From Actinobacillus minor NM305 (GTDB lineage Bacteria > Pseudomonadota > Gammaproteobacteria > Enterobacterales > Pasteurellaceae): a stretch of 48,209 bases of DNA. The notes under the pieces were generated by a model. That model was not told the origin of the DNA. It worked only from the letters and a program-made list of their open reading frames with translations, and searched no databases. Positions 22,046 to 31,009 of the stretch are shown here, piece after piece. The DNA lies in assembly GCF_000175195.1 (NCBI RefSeq), contig NZ_ACQL01000094.1:1-48209 (forward strand). The letters run 5' to 3'. A program made the position numbers and the translations under genes. The number at the start of each line of letters is the position of its first letter. Position 1 is the first letter of the stretch.

Positions 22046-23140
22046 TTGCAACAGGTTAAATGGGCGGAATATAGTTGCAGTGAATTGTTTCAAGTTGTGA
22101 GTGGTAGTAAGATAAAAAATAAAAGTGAGCTGCCTGAAATAGGTAATTATCCAGTGTATTCTTCGGATAATAATGGGGTGGTGGGTTATACAGATATGCC
22201 AACATATATCTGTGATGAAAGCAGAAAATTTTATGTGGTTTTTGGAGACCATACACGAACTTTTAATATTGCGACTAAAAGTTTTTCCATATTAGACAAT
22301 GTAAAGGTTTTAAAACCTTTGCAAAGAGTTAGTTTAAGACAACTATTATTTATTATCTCTTCTTGGAAAAAAGAAATTCCCGATTTGGGCTATGCTCGAC
22401 ATTGGAAAATAGCAAAAGAAGTGAAATTATCTCTTCCCATAAAACCCAATGCCAATTCGGACAAACTCGCCCAGATTGACTTTGATTTTATGGAAAATTT
22501 CATCTCGCAGCTCGAGGCGTTCCGCCTCTCGCAGCTCGAGGCGTATTTATTGGTTACAGGTTTAAAAGATTATACGCTTACCGCTGCTGAACAACAGGCT
22601 CTTGCCGATTTTGAAAATGGTAAAGTGGTTTGGGGGGAATATAATCTTGAGAAATTATTTGGTAAATCTACAAGAGGCAAACGCTTAAAAAGTGCGGATA
22701 GAATAGCAGGAGATTTGCCTTTTGTAACCGCAGGAGAAGCCGAAACAGGCGTATCCGCATTTATCGGTAATCAAGTAGAAATTTTTAAAGCCAATACAAC
22801 GACAATTGATATGTTTGGCTCTGCTAAATATCGCGATTACGATTATGGCGGAGATGATCATATTGCTGTAGTTCATACTGAAAATTTAAATAAATATGCG
22901 GCGATTTTCATGACTTCGGCGATACATAAATCATCTTATACGGGGAAATTTAGTTATTCACGAAATTTTTATGCCAAAGATGCGGACGAGCTAAATATCC
23001 AGCTTCCAACCTCTAATCAACAACCCGATTACAGCTTTATGGAAATCCTTATTTCTGCTGTGCAAAAGCTGGTGATTAAAGATGTGGTACGTTATGCCGA
23101 TAGCAAAATCGCAGCCACCAAACAAGTGATTAACGGCTGA
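22046..23140 (+). CDS. Specificity (S) subunit of the BcgI-like RM system
   Basis: The protein (about 364 residues from TTG 22046) has two target-recognition halves: residues 1-130 (SELFQVVSGSKIKNKSELPEIGNYPVYSS...) and 190-340 (NLEKLFGKSTRGKRLKSADRIAGDLPFVTAGE...), joined by a helical spacer with a tandem repeat. It sets the split DNA sequence recognised by the fused nuclease-methyltransferase. The start is unclear: the frame is open back to 22007 and reads ATA GAA GCC CAT at 22022, where one base change would give an ATG overlapping the M gene. Without a good start the system may be weakly expressed. Confidence 0.78.
   Translation: MQQVKWAEYSCSELFQVVSGSKIKNKSELPEIGNYPVYSSDNNGVVGYTDMPTYICDESRKFYVVFGDHTRTFNIATKSFSILDNVKVLKPLQRVSLRQLLFIISSWKKEIPDLGYARHWKIAKEVKLSLPIKPNANSDKLAQIDFDFMENFISQLEAFRLSQLEAYLLVTGLKDYTLTAAEQQALADFENGKVVWGEYNLEKLFGKSTRGKRLKSADRIAGDLPFVTAGEAETGVSAFIGNQVEIFKANTTTIDMFGSAKYRDYDYGGDDHIAVVHTENLNKYAAIFMTSAIHKSSYTGKFSYSRNFYAKDADELNIQLPTSNQQPDYSFMEILISAVQKLVIKDVVRYADSKIAATKQVING
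22503..22544 (+). repeat. 24-bp tandem repeat in the S-subunit spacer helix
   Basis: TCTCGCAGCTCGAGGCGT occurs at 22503-22520 and 22527-22544, exactly 24 bp apart, encoding SQLEAFRL then SQLEAYLL. The patch is GC-rich inside an AT-rich gene. It also folds on itself (GAGGCG, TTC, CGCCTC). Confidence 0.85.
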
Positions 23141-23144
23141 TTGT

Positions 23145-23195
23145 AAGCGGTCAATTTTTTGCAATTTATTGCAAGAAATTGACCGCTTGATTTTT
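23145..23195 (+). terminator. Terminator from inverted uptake-like sequences after the RM genes
   Basis: AAGCGGTCAATTT (23145-23157) pairs perfectly with AAATTGACCGCTT (23176-23188), then a T-rich tract. The arms contain AAGCGGTCAA, close to the Apl-type signal. Confidence 0.8.
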
Positions 23196-23279
23196 GGGGT
23201 AAATGTGATTTGTCCCTATGATGGCTACCATCTCTATTATCCCAATAGCCAAAAAACAGTCTTAAAAATGACTTTATTT

Positions 23280-23328
23280 AGTCTTAAAAATAACGAACAA
23301 TGTCGCATAACTGGTAACTTTTAAGACT
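23280..23328. promoter_or_regulatory. Widely spaced inverted repeat before the efflux relic
   Basis: AGTCTTAAAA (23280-23289) and TTTTAAGACT (23319-23328) are perfect inverted arms around 29 bp. Another AGTCTTAAAA lies about 20 bp upstream. They may be operator half-sites of the lost efflux operon. The rest of 23196-23333 shows nothing else. Confidence 0.35.
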
Positions 23329-23333
23329 TTAAA

Positions 23334-24381
23334 GTGAAAAATTGATTTTATTATTCGCTTTGCCAAGCTTATTTTTAACCGCTTGCCAAGAGCAAAACAA
23401 TGAACAATCCAACGAACCAACCGAAACAGCATTAATGAAAGTGAATGTGGTTCAGGTGCAACCTGCGACATTAACACAGACGCTACGTCTTTCGGGCTCG
23501 ATTACGGCGAAAGAAGATGTGGCTGTTGGGACGGCATTGCTTGGGCTACAAATTCAAACGGTTAATGTGGAAGTGGGCGATGTGGTCAAAAAAGGGCAGG
23601 TTTTGGTCACGCTGAAACGTTATCAAACCTTGATGAAAAGCGATGCCATAAGCCGTCAGGAATTGGAGCAACAACAGGCGAAAGTGCGTACCGCTCGTGT
23701 GGCGGTTCAGGCGGCGAATGCGGAAATCGCTCAGGTGCAGGCACAGCTTGGCGATAGCCGTCATCAACGTAAAAAGCCGAAGTGCTTGCCCCGGCAGACG
23801 GCATTATCACGCAACGCAGTGCCGAAGTGGGCAATTTAACGGACAGCAACGCCTTGTTTCATCTTGCACGAAATGGTGAGTTGGAGGTGGCCATTGAAGC
23901 CAGTGCGGAAGAATTGTCTTTACTCAAAACGGGTTTGCAGGCGGAAGTTCAAGTGCTTGACCAAACAACAAGCGGTCAAATTCGCTTGCTTTCTTCCCAA
24001 ATCGACCGGACAAGTCGTACAGGCAAAGTGCGTATTCAGTTGCAAACCTCAGCTCAACTCACGCTCAGCACACCCGCCACAGCCTTAATCAAACTGCCCG
24101 AAATGCAAGCCCAAACCACCTTACCGTTAAGTGCGGTCAATTTTAATGCCGATGGAACCGCCTTTGTGATGGTGGTCAATCACAATAAACAAATAGAACG
24201 CCGCCCAATTAGCTTAGACGAAGTCAATCAAGGCATAGCCGAAATCCTATCAGGTTTGGAAGTCAGCGAATAAGTGGTGCAAAAGGCTGGAGCATTGATT
24301 AATGAAGGGGATCGGGTTGAAGTTGTAATGGAAAAGGAGCAAAATAATGAACTTCAAAATCTCATCTTGGGCAATTCGTAA
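23334..24381 (+). pseudogene. RND efflux periplasmic adaptor (HlyD/AcrA family), multiply disrupted
   Basis: A lipoprotein adaptor is recognisable: lipobox LTAC, then TLRLSGSITAKEDVAVG, VNVEVGDVVKKGQVLVTL, a coiled hairpin (ISRQELEQQQAKVRTARVAVQAAN), LAPADGIITQRSAEVGNL and a C-terminal barrel. Four defects are visible. GTG 23334 is out of frame because of a short A run. The hairpin follows the VTLK strand too closely, implying an internal deletion. A run of five A at 23771-23775 shifts the frame. An in-frame TAA at 24271-24273 is followed by 36 more protein-like codons. Both Apl-type (23968) and Hin-type (24129) uptake signals occur inside. Confidence 0.8.
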
Positions 24382-24681
24382 TCCTATTCCGATTATTGTG
24401 TTGTTTTTACTTTTAACTGTGCTTGATATTCGTGCTTTTCAAGGCTTGCCTACGGTGCGGCGTTGGATATGTCTTCTGTTATCGGGATTTTGATGTTAAT
24501 GGGCATCGTAACCAAAAACTCCATTTTGCTGGTGGATTTTGTAATCGAAAAACGCCAACAAGGAATGGCTCGTCATCAAGCCTTAATTCAATCGGGTTCA
24601 GAAGGCGTCCGCCCGATTTTAATGACCACCATTGCAATGGTCGCAGGTATGTTCTCTGCCGTATTTGCCAGTGGTGCATAA
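24347..24681 (+). pseudogene. RND efflux pump, reduced to its two ends by a large deletion
   Basis: ATG 24347 begins a typical RND N-terminus (MNFKISSWAIRNPIPIIVL, then FQGLPT). Near 24452-24458 the sequence jumps, out of frame, to the late pump region GAALDMSSVIGILMLMGIVTKNSILLVDF...GVRPILMTTIAMVAGMFSAVFASGA, where it ends. RND pumps have about 1,030 residues, so around 900 codons are missing. With the broken adaptor before it, the whole efflux operon is dead. Confidence 0.85.
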
Positions 24682-24900
24682 TCTCTCGAATAAGCGTTAA
24701 ATAGGCGGTGAAGTCGGCGCTTTAGTTGGGTAACCATTGATGACACGAGATAATCTTGTAAATGCATAAATTGCGTGTTCATCTTTCACTCCTTTGTTTT
24801 CGAACTCCTTGGTTTTCGATTTAGCTATTATAAAGAGAAATTCATCGCTGATTATTTATTTAAACTAAAGAGAGAACTAAGGAATTTAGCATTATCGATT

Positions 24901-25791
24901 TTAACTCTTCAACCGCTCAAAATAATTCATAATCAAATCACAAGCGATGCGGACTTTTTCTGATTGAATGCGTTGTAACGTGACTAAATAGAGTGGTACG
25001 GTTGGTAATTGCCATTCTGGTAGCAACTCGACTAAATCGCCTTGCTTGATCCATTTTTCTACTTCGGGGGCAATTTGTAGCGAAACGCCCAAACCGTCAA
25101 GGGTTAAGCAACGGCTGGCGTAGAGTGAATTCCCTTGCGCTCGGTAATTGGGGGTTATCATTTGTTGCTCGTTATTGCATTGGAAAGTGACGTTTTCAAA
25201 GCGAGGATTTGAAAATCCTATCCAATCTAATTGCGCTAATTCAGTCAAATTTTGCGGTATACCTTTTTCGGCAACATAATCTCTGTGGGCGACAATTTTC
25301 CAATGAAAATCATAGAGATGGCGGGCAATCATATTGTTGGCTAAAATACCTTCGCCGGCTCTTAGGGCAATATCAATGCGCTTGTCCAACAAATCCAGCA
25401 CCCGATCTTCAAATAAAATATCTAAAGTAAACTCGGGATATTGTGTCAAAATCGGTTTAAAAATTTGGCTTAAACCGCTGTCAATCAGACCGCTTGCGCA
25501 GGCGATGGTTAATTTACCGCTTGGTTCTTCACGCAGTAACTCAATGCTTTTGATGGCTTCGCTGGCATTTTGTTGCATTTTACTAATATGTTGATAGAAC
25601 ACTTCGCCTGCTTCGGTCAGCGATAATTTTCGGGTTGTGCGATTAAGCAATTTGATCTTCAGATGCGCTTCCAATTTTTGAATGGCTTGAGTCACAGCAG
25701 AAGGGGTCATAAATAATTTTTCAGCGGCAGCCTGCATTGACCCTTGTTCAATAACTGTAGCAAAAATGCTCATTGCTTTGTAGTCATACAT
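24901..25791 (-). CDS. LysR-family transcriptional regulator
   Basis: The 296-residue protein starts at ATG 25791. It has an HTH (MYDYKAMSIFATVIEQGSMQAAAEKLFMTPSAVTQAIQKLE) and a substrate domain of the CrgA/DmlR type (LDLLDKRIDIALRAGEG, WIGFSNPRFENVTF). It is divergent from the ygiD-like dioxygenase and likely regulates it. A palindrome GAATA-GGTT-TATTC (25874-25887) between them is a candidate binding site. The 220 bp between this gene and the RND relic show no gene. Confidence 0.86.
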   Translation of the reverse strand: MYDYKAMSIFATVIEQGSMQAAAEKLFMTPSAVTQAIQKLEAHLKIKLLNRTTRKLSLTEAGEVFYQHISKMQQNASEAIKSIELLREEPSGKLTIACASGLIDSGLSQIFKPILTQYPEFTLDILFEDRVLDLLDKRIDIALRAGEGILANNMIARHLYDFHWKIVAHRDYVAEKGIPQNLTELAQLDWIGFSNPRFENVTFQCNNEQQMITPNYRAQGNSLYASRCLTLDGLGVSLQIAPEVEKWIKQGDLVELLPEWQLPTVPLYLVTLQRIQSEKVRIACDLIMNYFERLKS

Positions 25792-25921
25792 TTTTTGTTC
25801 TCTTTTTATTGACAGATAAGCCAATTATACAACTGAATTCTTTCTTTAGTTTTACTAAATTCTCTTTGGTTCGGAATAGGTTTATTCTGTTTGTACATTA
25901 AATAGCAAAAGGAGTAAAACA

Positions 25922-26713
25922 ATGAAAAAAATGCCCGCACTTTTTGTCGGACACGGCAACCCGATGAATGCGTTGGATCCGCAAAATATTTTTAATCAAG
26001 GATTTCAACAAATCACCTCTACCTTTGAGAAACCGAAGTTGATTTTATGTATTTCCGCCCATTGGTATAGCTCAAAATTGCAAGTGATGGGGGCGGAATA
26101 CCCACCGATGATTTACGATTTTTACGGCTTTCCGCCGGAATTAAGCGAGATTGTGTATCCGGCGAAAGGCGATCCGGCATTTGCTCGACACATTCAAGGG
26201 GTACTAGCACCTGAACACGTGGAAATCAATCCAACTCGAGGCTTCGATCACGGGGCGTGGGCGGTGTTGAAATATCTCTACCCAGAGGCGGATATTCCCG
26301 TGGTTCAGCTTAGTTTGGATCGCACTAAATCGCCGCAATGGCATTATGACTTGGCGAAAAAATTACGTCCGTTACGCGAACAAGGCGTGTTGATTTTAGG
26401 CAGCGGCGATATTGTGCATAATTTAAGAGCGATCAGTTGGGAGCATATCGATCAAGTGGGCGCAGGCTATGATTGGGCGTATCAGTTTAGAGATGAAATC
26501 AATCAAGCAATGCGTGAACATAATGATGACGCATTAGTCAATTTTGAACAGTTCGGTGAAAGTGCAGCGCTCTCCGTGCCAACGCCAGACCATTATTTGC
26601 CACTGCTTTATGTGATGGCACAACGTGATGAAAATGATGAGATTACCTTGTTTAATGACGAACTGATCGCAGGATCGCTTAGTATGACATCGGTGTTGGT
26701 TAAGGAAAGATAG
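25922..26713 (+). CDS. ygiD: Extradiol (DODA/LigB-type) dioxygenase, YgiD-like
   Basis: The 263-residue protein matches YgiD, a zinc enzyme with 4,5-DOPA extradiol dioxygenase activity in E. coli. Probable metal ligands H11 (FVGHGNP), H47 (ISAHWYS) and H224 (TPDHYLPL) keep the spacing of E. coli YgiD; H110 (FDHGAW) and H166 (IVHNLR) are also conserved. Length is normal for the family. It is divergent from a LysR gene, a frequent pairing. The natural substrate is probably a catechol. Confidence 0.88.
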   Translation: MKKMPALFVGHGNPMNALDPQNIFNQGFQQITSTFEKPKLILCISAHWYSSKLQVMGAEYPPMIYDFYGFPPELSEIVYPAKGDPAFARHIQGVLAPEHVEINPTRGFDHGAWAVLKYLYPEADIPVVQLSLDRTKSPQWHYDLAKKLRPLREQGVLILGSGDIVHNLRAISWEHIDQVGAGYDWAYQFRDEINQAMREHNDDALVNFEQFGESAALSVPTPDHYLPLLYVMAQRDENDEITLFNDELIAGSLSMTSVLVKER

Positions 26714-26739
26714 ACAAAGAGCAAAGGCTGTGGATAAGT

Positions 26740-26872
26740 AGCGTGTAGTATCCCATTTTTCATTGTGTTTAACCAATGAATTCATAATGGTTAGTAGTTT
26801 ACGTATACACGTCATAATAGCGACTTTTTTCGCTTTGCATTTTACAACTGTATTTATACCGCTCCTCTCCAT
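26740..26872 (-). mobile_element. Remnant of an IS110-type transposase C-terminus
   Basis: The reverse strand encodes KCKAKKVAIMTCIRKLLTIMN followed by SLVKHNEKWD, close to the GKPKKVALVACMRKLL...NAMVR end of IS110/IS1111 transposases. There is no N-terminal DEDD domain and no clear element ends. The rest of 26714-27067 holds no other gene; a loose inverted pair (ATACCGC...GCGGTAT near 26869-26922) may belong to the old element. Confidence 0.5.
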
Positions 26873-27067
26873 GTGTACTGCTTGTATTTGATCGCTTAAC
26901 GGAGATTCTGAAACGGCGGTATGGATAGGAGAGTAACATATGCAAAAATTTTGTGAAATCGCACAGCTTACTTTTAATGTACGCAGATGAGAGAAATTTT
27001 ACGAGAGAAAAGTTGATAGAATAATGCTATTATTCTACATTATTTTGAGATTATGACTGTAGGAAAA

Positions 27068-28153
27068 ATGAACAAGTTAGCATTATATTGTCGAGCCGGA
27101 TTTGAGAAAGAAGTTGCCGGAGAGATTAACGATAAAGCAGCACAACTCGGTATCTTTGGCTTTGCCAATGTTAAAGAAAATAGTGGGTATGTGATTTTTG
27201 AGTGTTATCAAGCCGGAGAAGCAGACCGATTAGCCAAAGAACTGGCGTTTAATCAGCTTATTTTTGTGCGTCAAATGATTGTCGTTGGGGATTTGTTACA
27301 AGATTTGCCTGAAGGTGATCGTATTTCGCCGATTTTAGCGCAATACCAAGCACTCAATCCGAAAAATAGTAGCGAGATTTTTGTTGAAACACCTGATACA
27401 AATGAAGCGAAAGAGCTTTTAACATTTTGCCGTAAATTTACTGTGCCACTTCGTAATGCCTTGAAGAAACAAGGTTGGTTGGGCGCAAAAGAAACAGCAA
27501 AAAATAGTGTGAGTTTGCATATTTTGTTTGTAGGATCGGGTAAATGTTATGTGGGCTATGCCTATAATCATAACCGTTCACCATTTTTTATGGGCATTCC
27601 TCGCCTAAAATTCCCGGCAGATGCGCCTAGCCGTTCAACATTGAAACTAGAAGAAGCGATCTTAACCTTTATACCGCCGGCAGAAGAGCAAAAACGTTTT
27701 ACGGAAAATATGACAGGGGTAGATCTTGGTGCGTGTCCGGGGGGCTGGACTTATCAGCTCGTTAAACGTGGCTTATTTGTGTATGCAGTCGATCACGGGA
27801 AAATGGCAGCCAGTTTGCACGAGACGGGGCGAATTGAGCATTGCCCTGAAGATGGTTTTAAATTCCAACCGCCTAAGCGTAAGCAAATTGATTGGCTTGT
27901 GTGTGATATGGTGGAGCAGCCTATGCGAATTAGTAAACTCATGGCAAAATGGTTGTTAAACGGTTGGTGTCGAGAAATGATTTTTAACTTGAAATTGCCG
28001 ATGAAAAAACGTTATCAAGAAGTTCAGCTTTGTTTAAATTATCTTGAAGATGAACTGGCGAAAAATGGTTTCTGGTTTAAAATTCAAGCAAAACATCTCT
28101 ACCATGATCGTGAAGAAATTACCGTACATATTGCAGTAATGGGTAAAAAGTAA
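27068..28153 (+). CDS. rlmM: 23S rRNA C2498 2'-O-methyltransferase
   Basis: The 361-residue protein is RlmM: a THUMP-like N-terminal part ([17 protein letters not shown]), the [25 protein letters not shown] segment, the SAM motif [22 protein letters not shown], and [10 protein letters not shown] with a catalytic lysine. It methylates C2498 of 23S rRNA in the peptidyl transferase centre. ATG 27068 is preferred because AGGA (27061-27064) precedes it. Single gene with its own terminator. Confidence 0.95.
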   Translation: MNKLALYCRAGFEKEVAGEINDKAAQLGIFGFANVKENSGYVIFECYQAGEADRLAKELAFNQLIFVRQMIVVGDLLQDLPEGDRISPILAQYQALNPKNSSEIFVETPDTNEAKELLTFCRKFTVPLRNALKKQGWLGAKETAKNSVSLHILFVGSGKCYVGYAYNHNRSPFFMGIPRLKFPADAPSRSTLKLEEAILTFIPPAEEQKRFTENMTGVDLGACPGGWTYQLVKRGLFVYAVDHGKMAASLHETGRIEHCPEDGFKFQPPKRKQIDWLVCDMVEQPMRISKLMAKWLLNGWCREMIFNLKLPMKKRYQEVQLCLNYLEDELAKNGFWFKIQAKHLYHDREEITVHIAVMGKK

Positions 28154-28163
28154 TTGAATAATG

Positions 28164-28206
28164 ACATTCCCAAAAGAAAATTTTCTGATTTTGGGAATGT
28201 TTTGTT
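28164..28206. terminator. Terminator between rlmM and the convergent gene
   Basis: ACATTCCCAAAA (28164-28175) pairs perfectly with TTTTGGGAATGT (28189-28200), followed by TTTG. Confidence 0.85.
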
Positions 28207-28217
28207 TTGAAGAGGCG

Positions 28218-29033
28218 TCAGTGAGGTGCTCTTGAAAATGTCGCAGCTTCAGCAATCAATTCATCATTTGGGCGAATTCCCGTATAAAGCACAAATTGTT
28301 CTACCGCTTGCAACGTCATCACTTCTGCACCGGAAATGGTTTGTTTGCCTAGCGATTGAGCGTATTTTATTAACGGGGTTTCTGCCGGCATTGCAACCAC
28401 ATCAAACACATTTGTAGCTTGTTTTATCATCGCTTCAGGGAATGCTAAATCAAACTCTTCTTTTCCGCCCTTCATTCCAATCGGGGTAACATTTACGAGA
28501 ATATCAGCCTGTTGATTTTCAAGGCTATTGATATATTCATAACCGTAGAGGTTAGCAAGGTAGGTTCCTGTTTCAGCGTTACGAGCATAGACTTTCAGCT
28601 GTTCAAAACCAGCGTGTTTAAATGCGGCAACAACAGCTTTTGCCATACCTCCGCTACCTTGAACAATAACTGAAGCGGTCGATTTTAGTTGATATTTTGC
28701 AATGAGCTTTTCAATAGCGATATAGTCGGTGTTGTATGCTTTTAAATAACCATCAGTATTAACGATTGTATTGACCGACTCAATGGCTTGAGCGGAAGCA
28801 TCAATTTCATCTAAAAACGGCATACAAGCCTCTTTAAATGGCATTGAAACAGCACAGCCTCGAATACCTAACGCTCGTACACCTTTTACGGCGTGTTCAA
28901 TATCTTGAGTGGTAAAGGCTTTATAAATAAAATTTAAGCCGAGTTTTTGATAAAGGTAGTTATGAAAATAAGTACCAGTATTGCCTGGTCTGCCAGAAAG
29001 CGACATACAGAGTTGCGTATCTTTGTTAATCAT
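28218..29033 (-). CDS. Shikimate dehydrogenase-like oxidoreductase (HI0607/SdhL type)
   Basis: The 271-residue protein resembles AroE: SLSGRPGNTGTYFHNYLYQKLGLNFIYKAF, VSMPFKE (catalytic lysine), ESVNTIVN, YNTDY, a Rossmann motif GSGGMAKAVVAAF and NVTPIGMKGG. SGRPGNTG in place of the usual SPxS shikimate motif, and NPIG-type changes, place it with the shikimate dehydrogenase-like paralogue of H. influenzae HI0607, whose shikimate activity is low. It is 15 bp past a nitroreductase relic on the same strand, probably one operon. Start at ATG 29033. Confidence 0.82.
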   Translation of the reverse strand: MINKDTQLCMSLSGRPGNTGTYFHNYLYQKLGLNFIYKAFTTQDIEHAVKGVRALGIRGCAVSMPFKEACMPFLDEIDASAQAIESVNTIVNTDGYLKAYNTDYIAIEKLIAKYQLKSTASVIVQGSGGMAKAVVAAFKHAGFEQLKVYARNAETGTYLANLYGYEYINSLENQQADILVNVTPIGMKGGKEEFDLAFPEAMIKQATNVFDVVAMPAETPLIKYAQSLGKQTISGAEVMTLQAVEQFVLYTGIRPNDELIAEAATFSRAPH

Positions 29034-29048
29034 ATTTTTCTCTATCAA

Positions 29049-29711
29049 TTATTCAATCCAATGGATTACTTCTTCTGTCGGTTTACGATATTTTTTGGTA
29101 ATTTCTTTTGCTCGATAGCCAAAAGTGACCATACAAGAAACACCATATTCGTTTGCATCAAATAACCCTTATTCGCTCAAAATGCGATTAACTTCGTCAT
29201 AATTAAAGCCTTCAATCGGGCAAGAATCAATCCCAATCAGCGCGGCGCCTGTCATCATATTACCTAATGCAATATAGGTTTGTTTACAGCACCAATCAAA
29301 TAGCGCTCGTTCGTTGTCCGCAATTTTCATATCATTGGTTTGAAAATCCTTGTAACGAGCAAGGGTTACTTCGGTTTGTTCAGGTGTTAAACCACGTTTT
29401 GCTAAAGAGGTTTTAAAGAATTCCGAATCATAGCGAGCATTCTTTTTCGCAAGAAGCACCACAATATGACTTGCTTCTTCAATTGGGTGCTTAATTCCCC
29501 AAGCAACAGGCGCAATTTTTTGGCGAATAGCCAGATTTTGTAATACGAGAAATTGCCACGGTTCAGAGCCTACTGAACTAGGCGACAGGCGAGCAAGCTC
29601 AAGAATATAATCCATATCTTCTTTACTGATTTTGCGTGTTGGGTCGTAATAACGACATGCTGCACGATAATTGAAAGCCTCTAAAACTTGCGATTTAGTG
29701 ATATTAAACAT
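29049..29711 (-). pseudogene. NAD(P)H-dependent nitroreductase interrupted by one stop codon
   Basis: From ATG 29711 the frame encodes a nitroreductase (YRAACRYYDPTRKISKEDMDYILELARLSPSSVGSEPWQFLVL, with the FMN-binding RAACR and SPSS segments) up to ILSE, where TAA at 29169-29171 stops it. The same frame then continues GLFDANEYGVSCMVTFGYRAKEI to a natural TAA at 29049-29051, exactly the conserved nitroreductase tail. Full length would be 220 residues; the stop removes 39, including the GYR segment that contacts FMN. One base change (for example AAA or GAA to TAA) explains it. Readthrough or a sequencing error are alternatives. Confidence 0.85.
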
Positions 29712-29922
29712 TGTATTTCTCCATTAAAAAACTTAGGGCATTCTACGCCTATTTTTTGATAAAGCGAACCTTCGACAGGCGTTATTTTGATAATACGCAA
29801 AAAAATCACAAAATCCCACCGCTTCAAACCTTAAAAATCAAGACGTTAGCCGATTTTTACGTTTACATTTTTTATGCAAAGTATTATTATCACAGCAATT
29901 TTTATTAGTTATTAGAGGATAG

Positions 29923-30912
<990 letters not shown>

Positions 30913-30924
30913 TTTTATCATTGT

Positions 30925-30976
30925 AGGGGCACACTGAGTGTGTCCGTTATAACGCTTATAACAAGCGGTCAAATTT
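30925..30976. repeat. Small REP-like hairpin followed by an Apl-type uptake signal
   Basis: GGGGCACACTGAGTGTGTCC (30926-30945) folds around TGA. ACAAGCGGTCAAATTTT follows at 30961-30977, an essentially perfect Apl-type uptake signal. Together they fill the pheS-pheT gap. Confidence 0.7.
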
Positions 30977-31009
30977 TAGAAAATTTTGCAAATTAAAGGA
31001 TAGAGATAA

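Noticed and set aside
24588..24782. Reverse frame of 64 codons near the RND relic
   Set aside because: Half of it is antisense to the pump fragment, and the rest has no recognisable family.
29711..29908. Phe/Tyr-rich 65-codon frame just before pheS, suggestive of a pheM-like attenuator
   Set aside because: No start codon with a ribosome site near the aromatic cluster and no terminator/antiterminator hairpins. T-rich DNA makes Phe and Tyr codons by chance.
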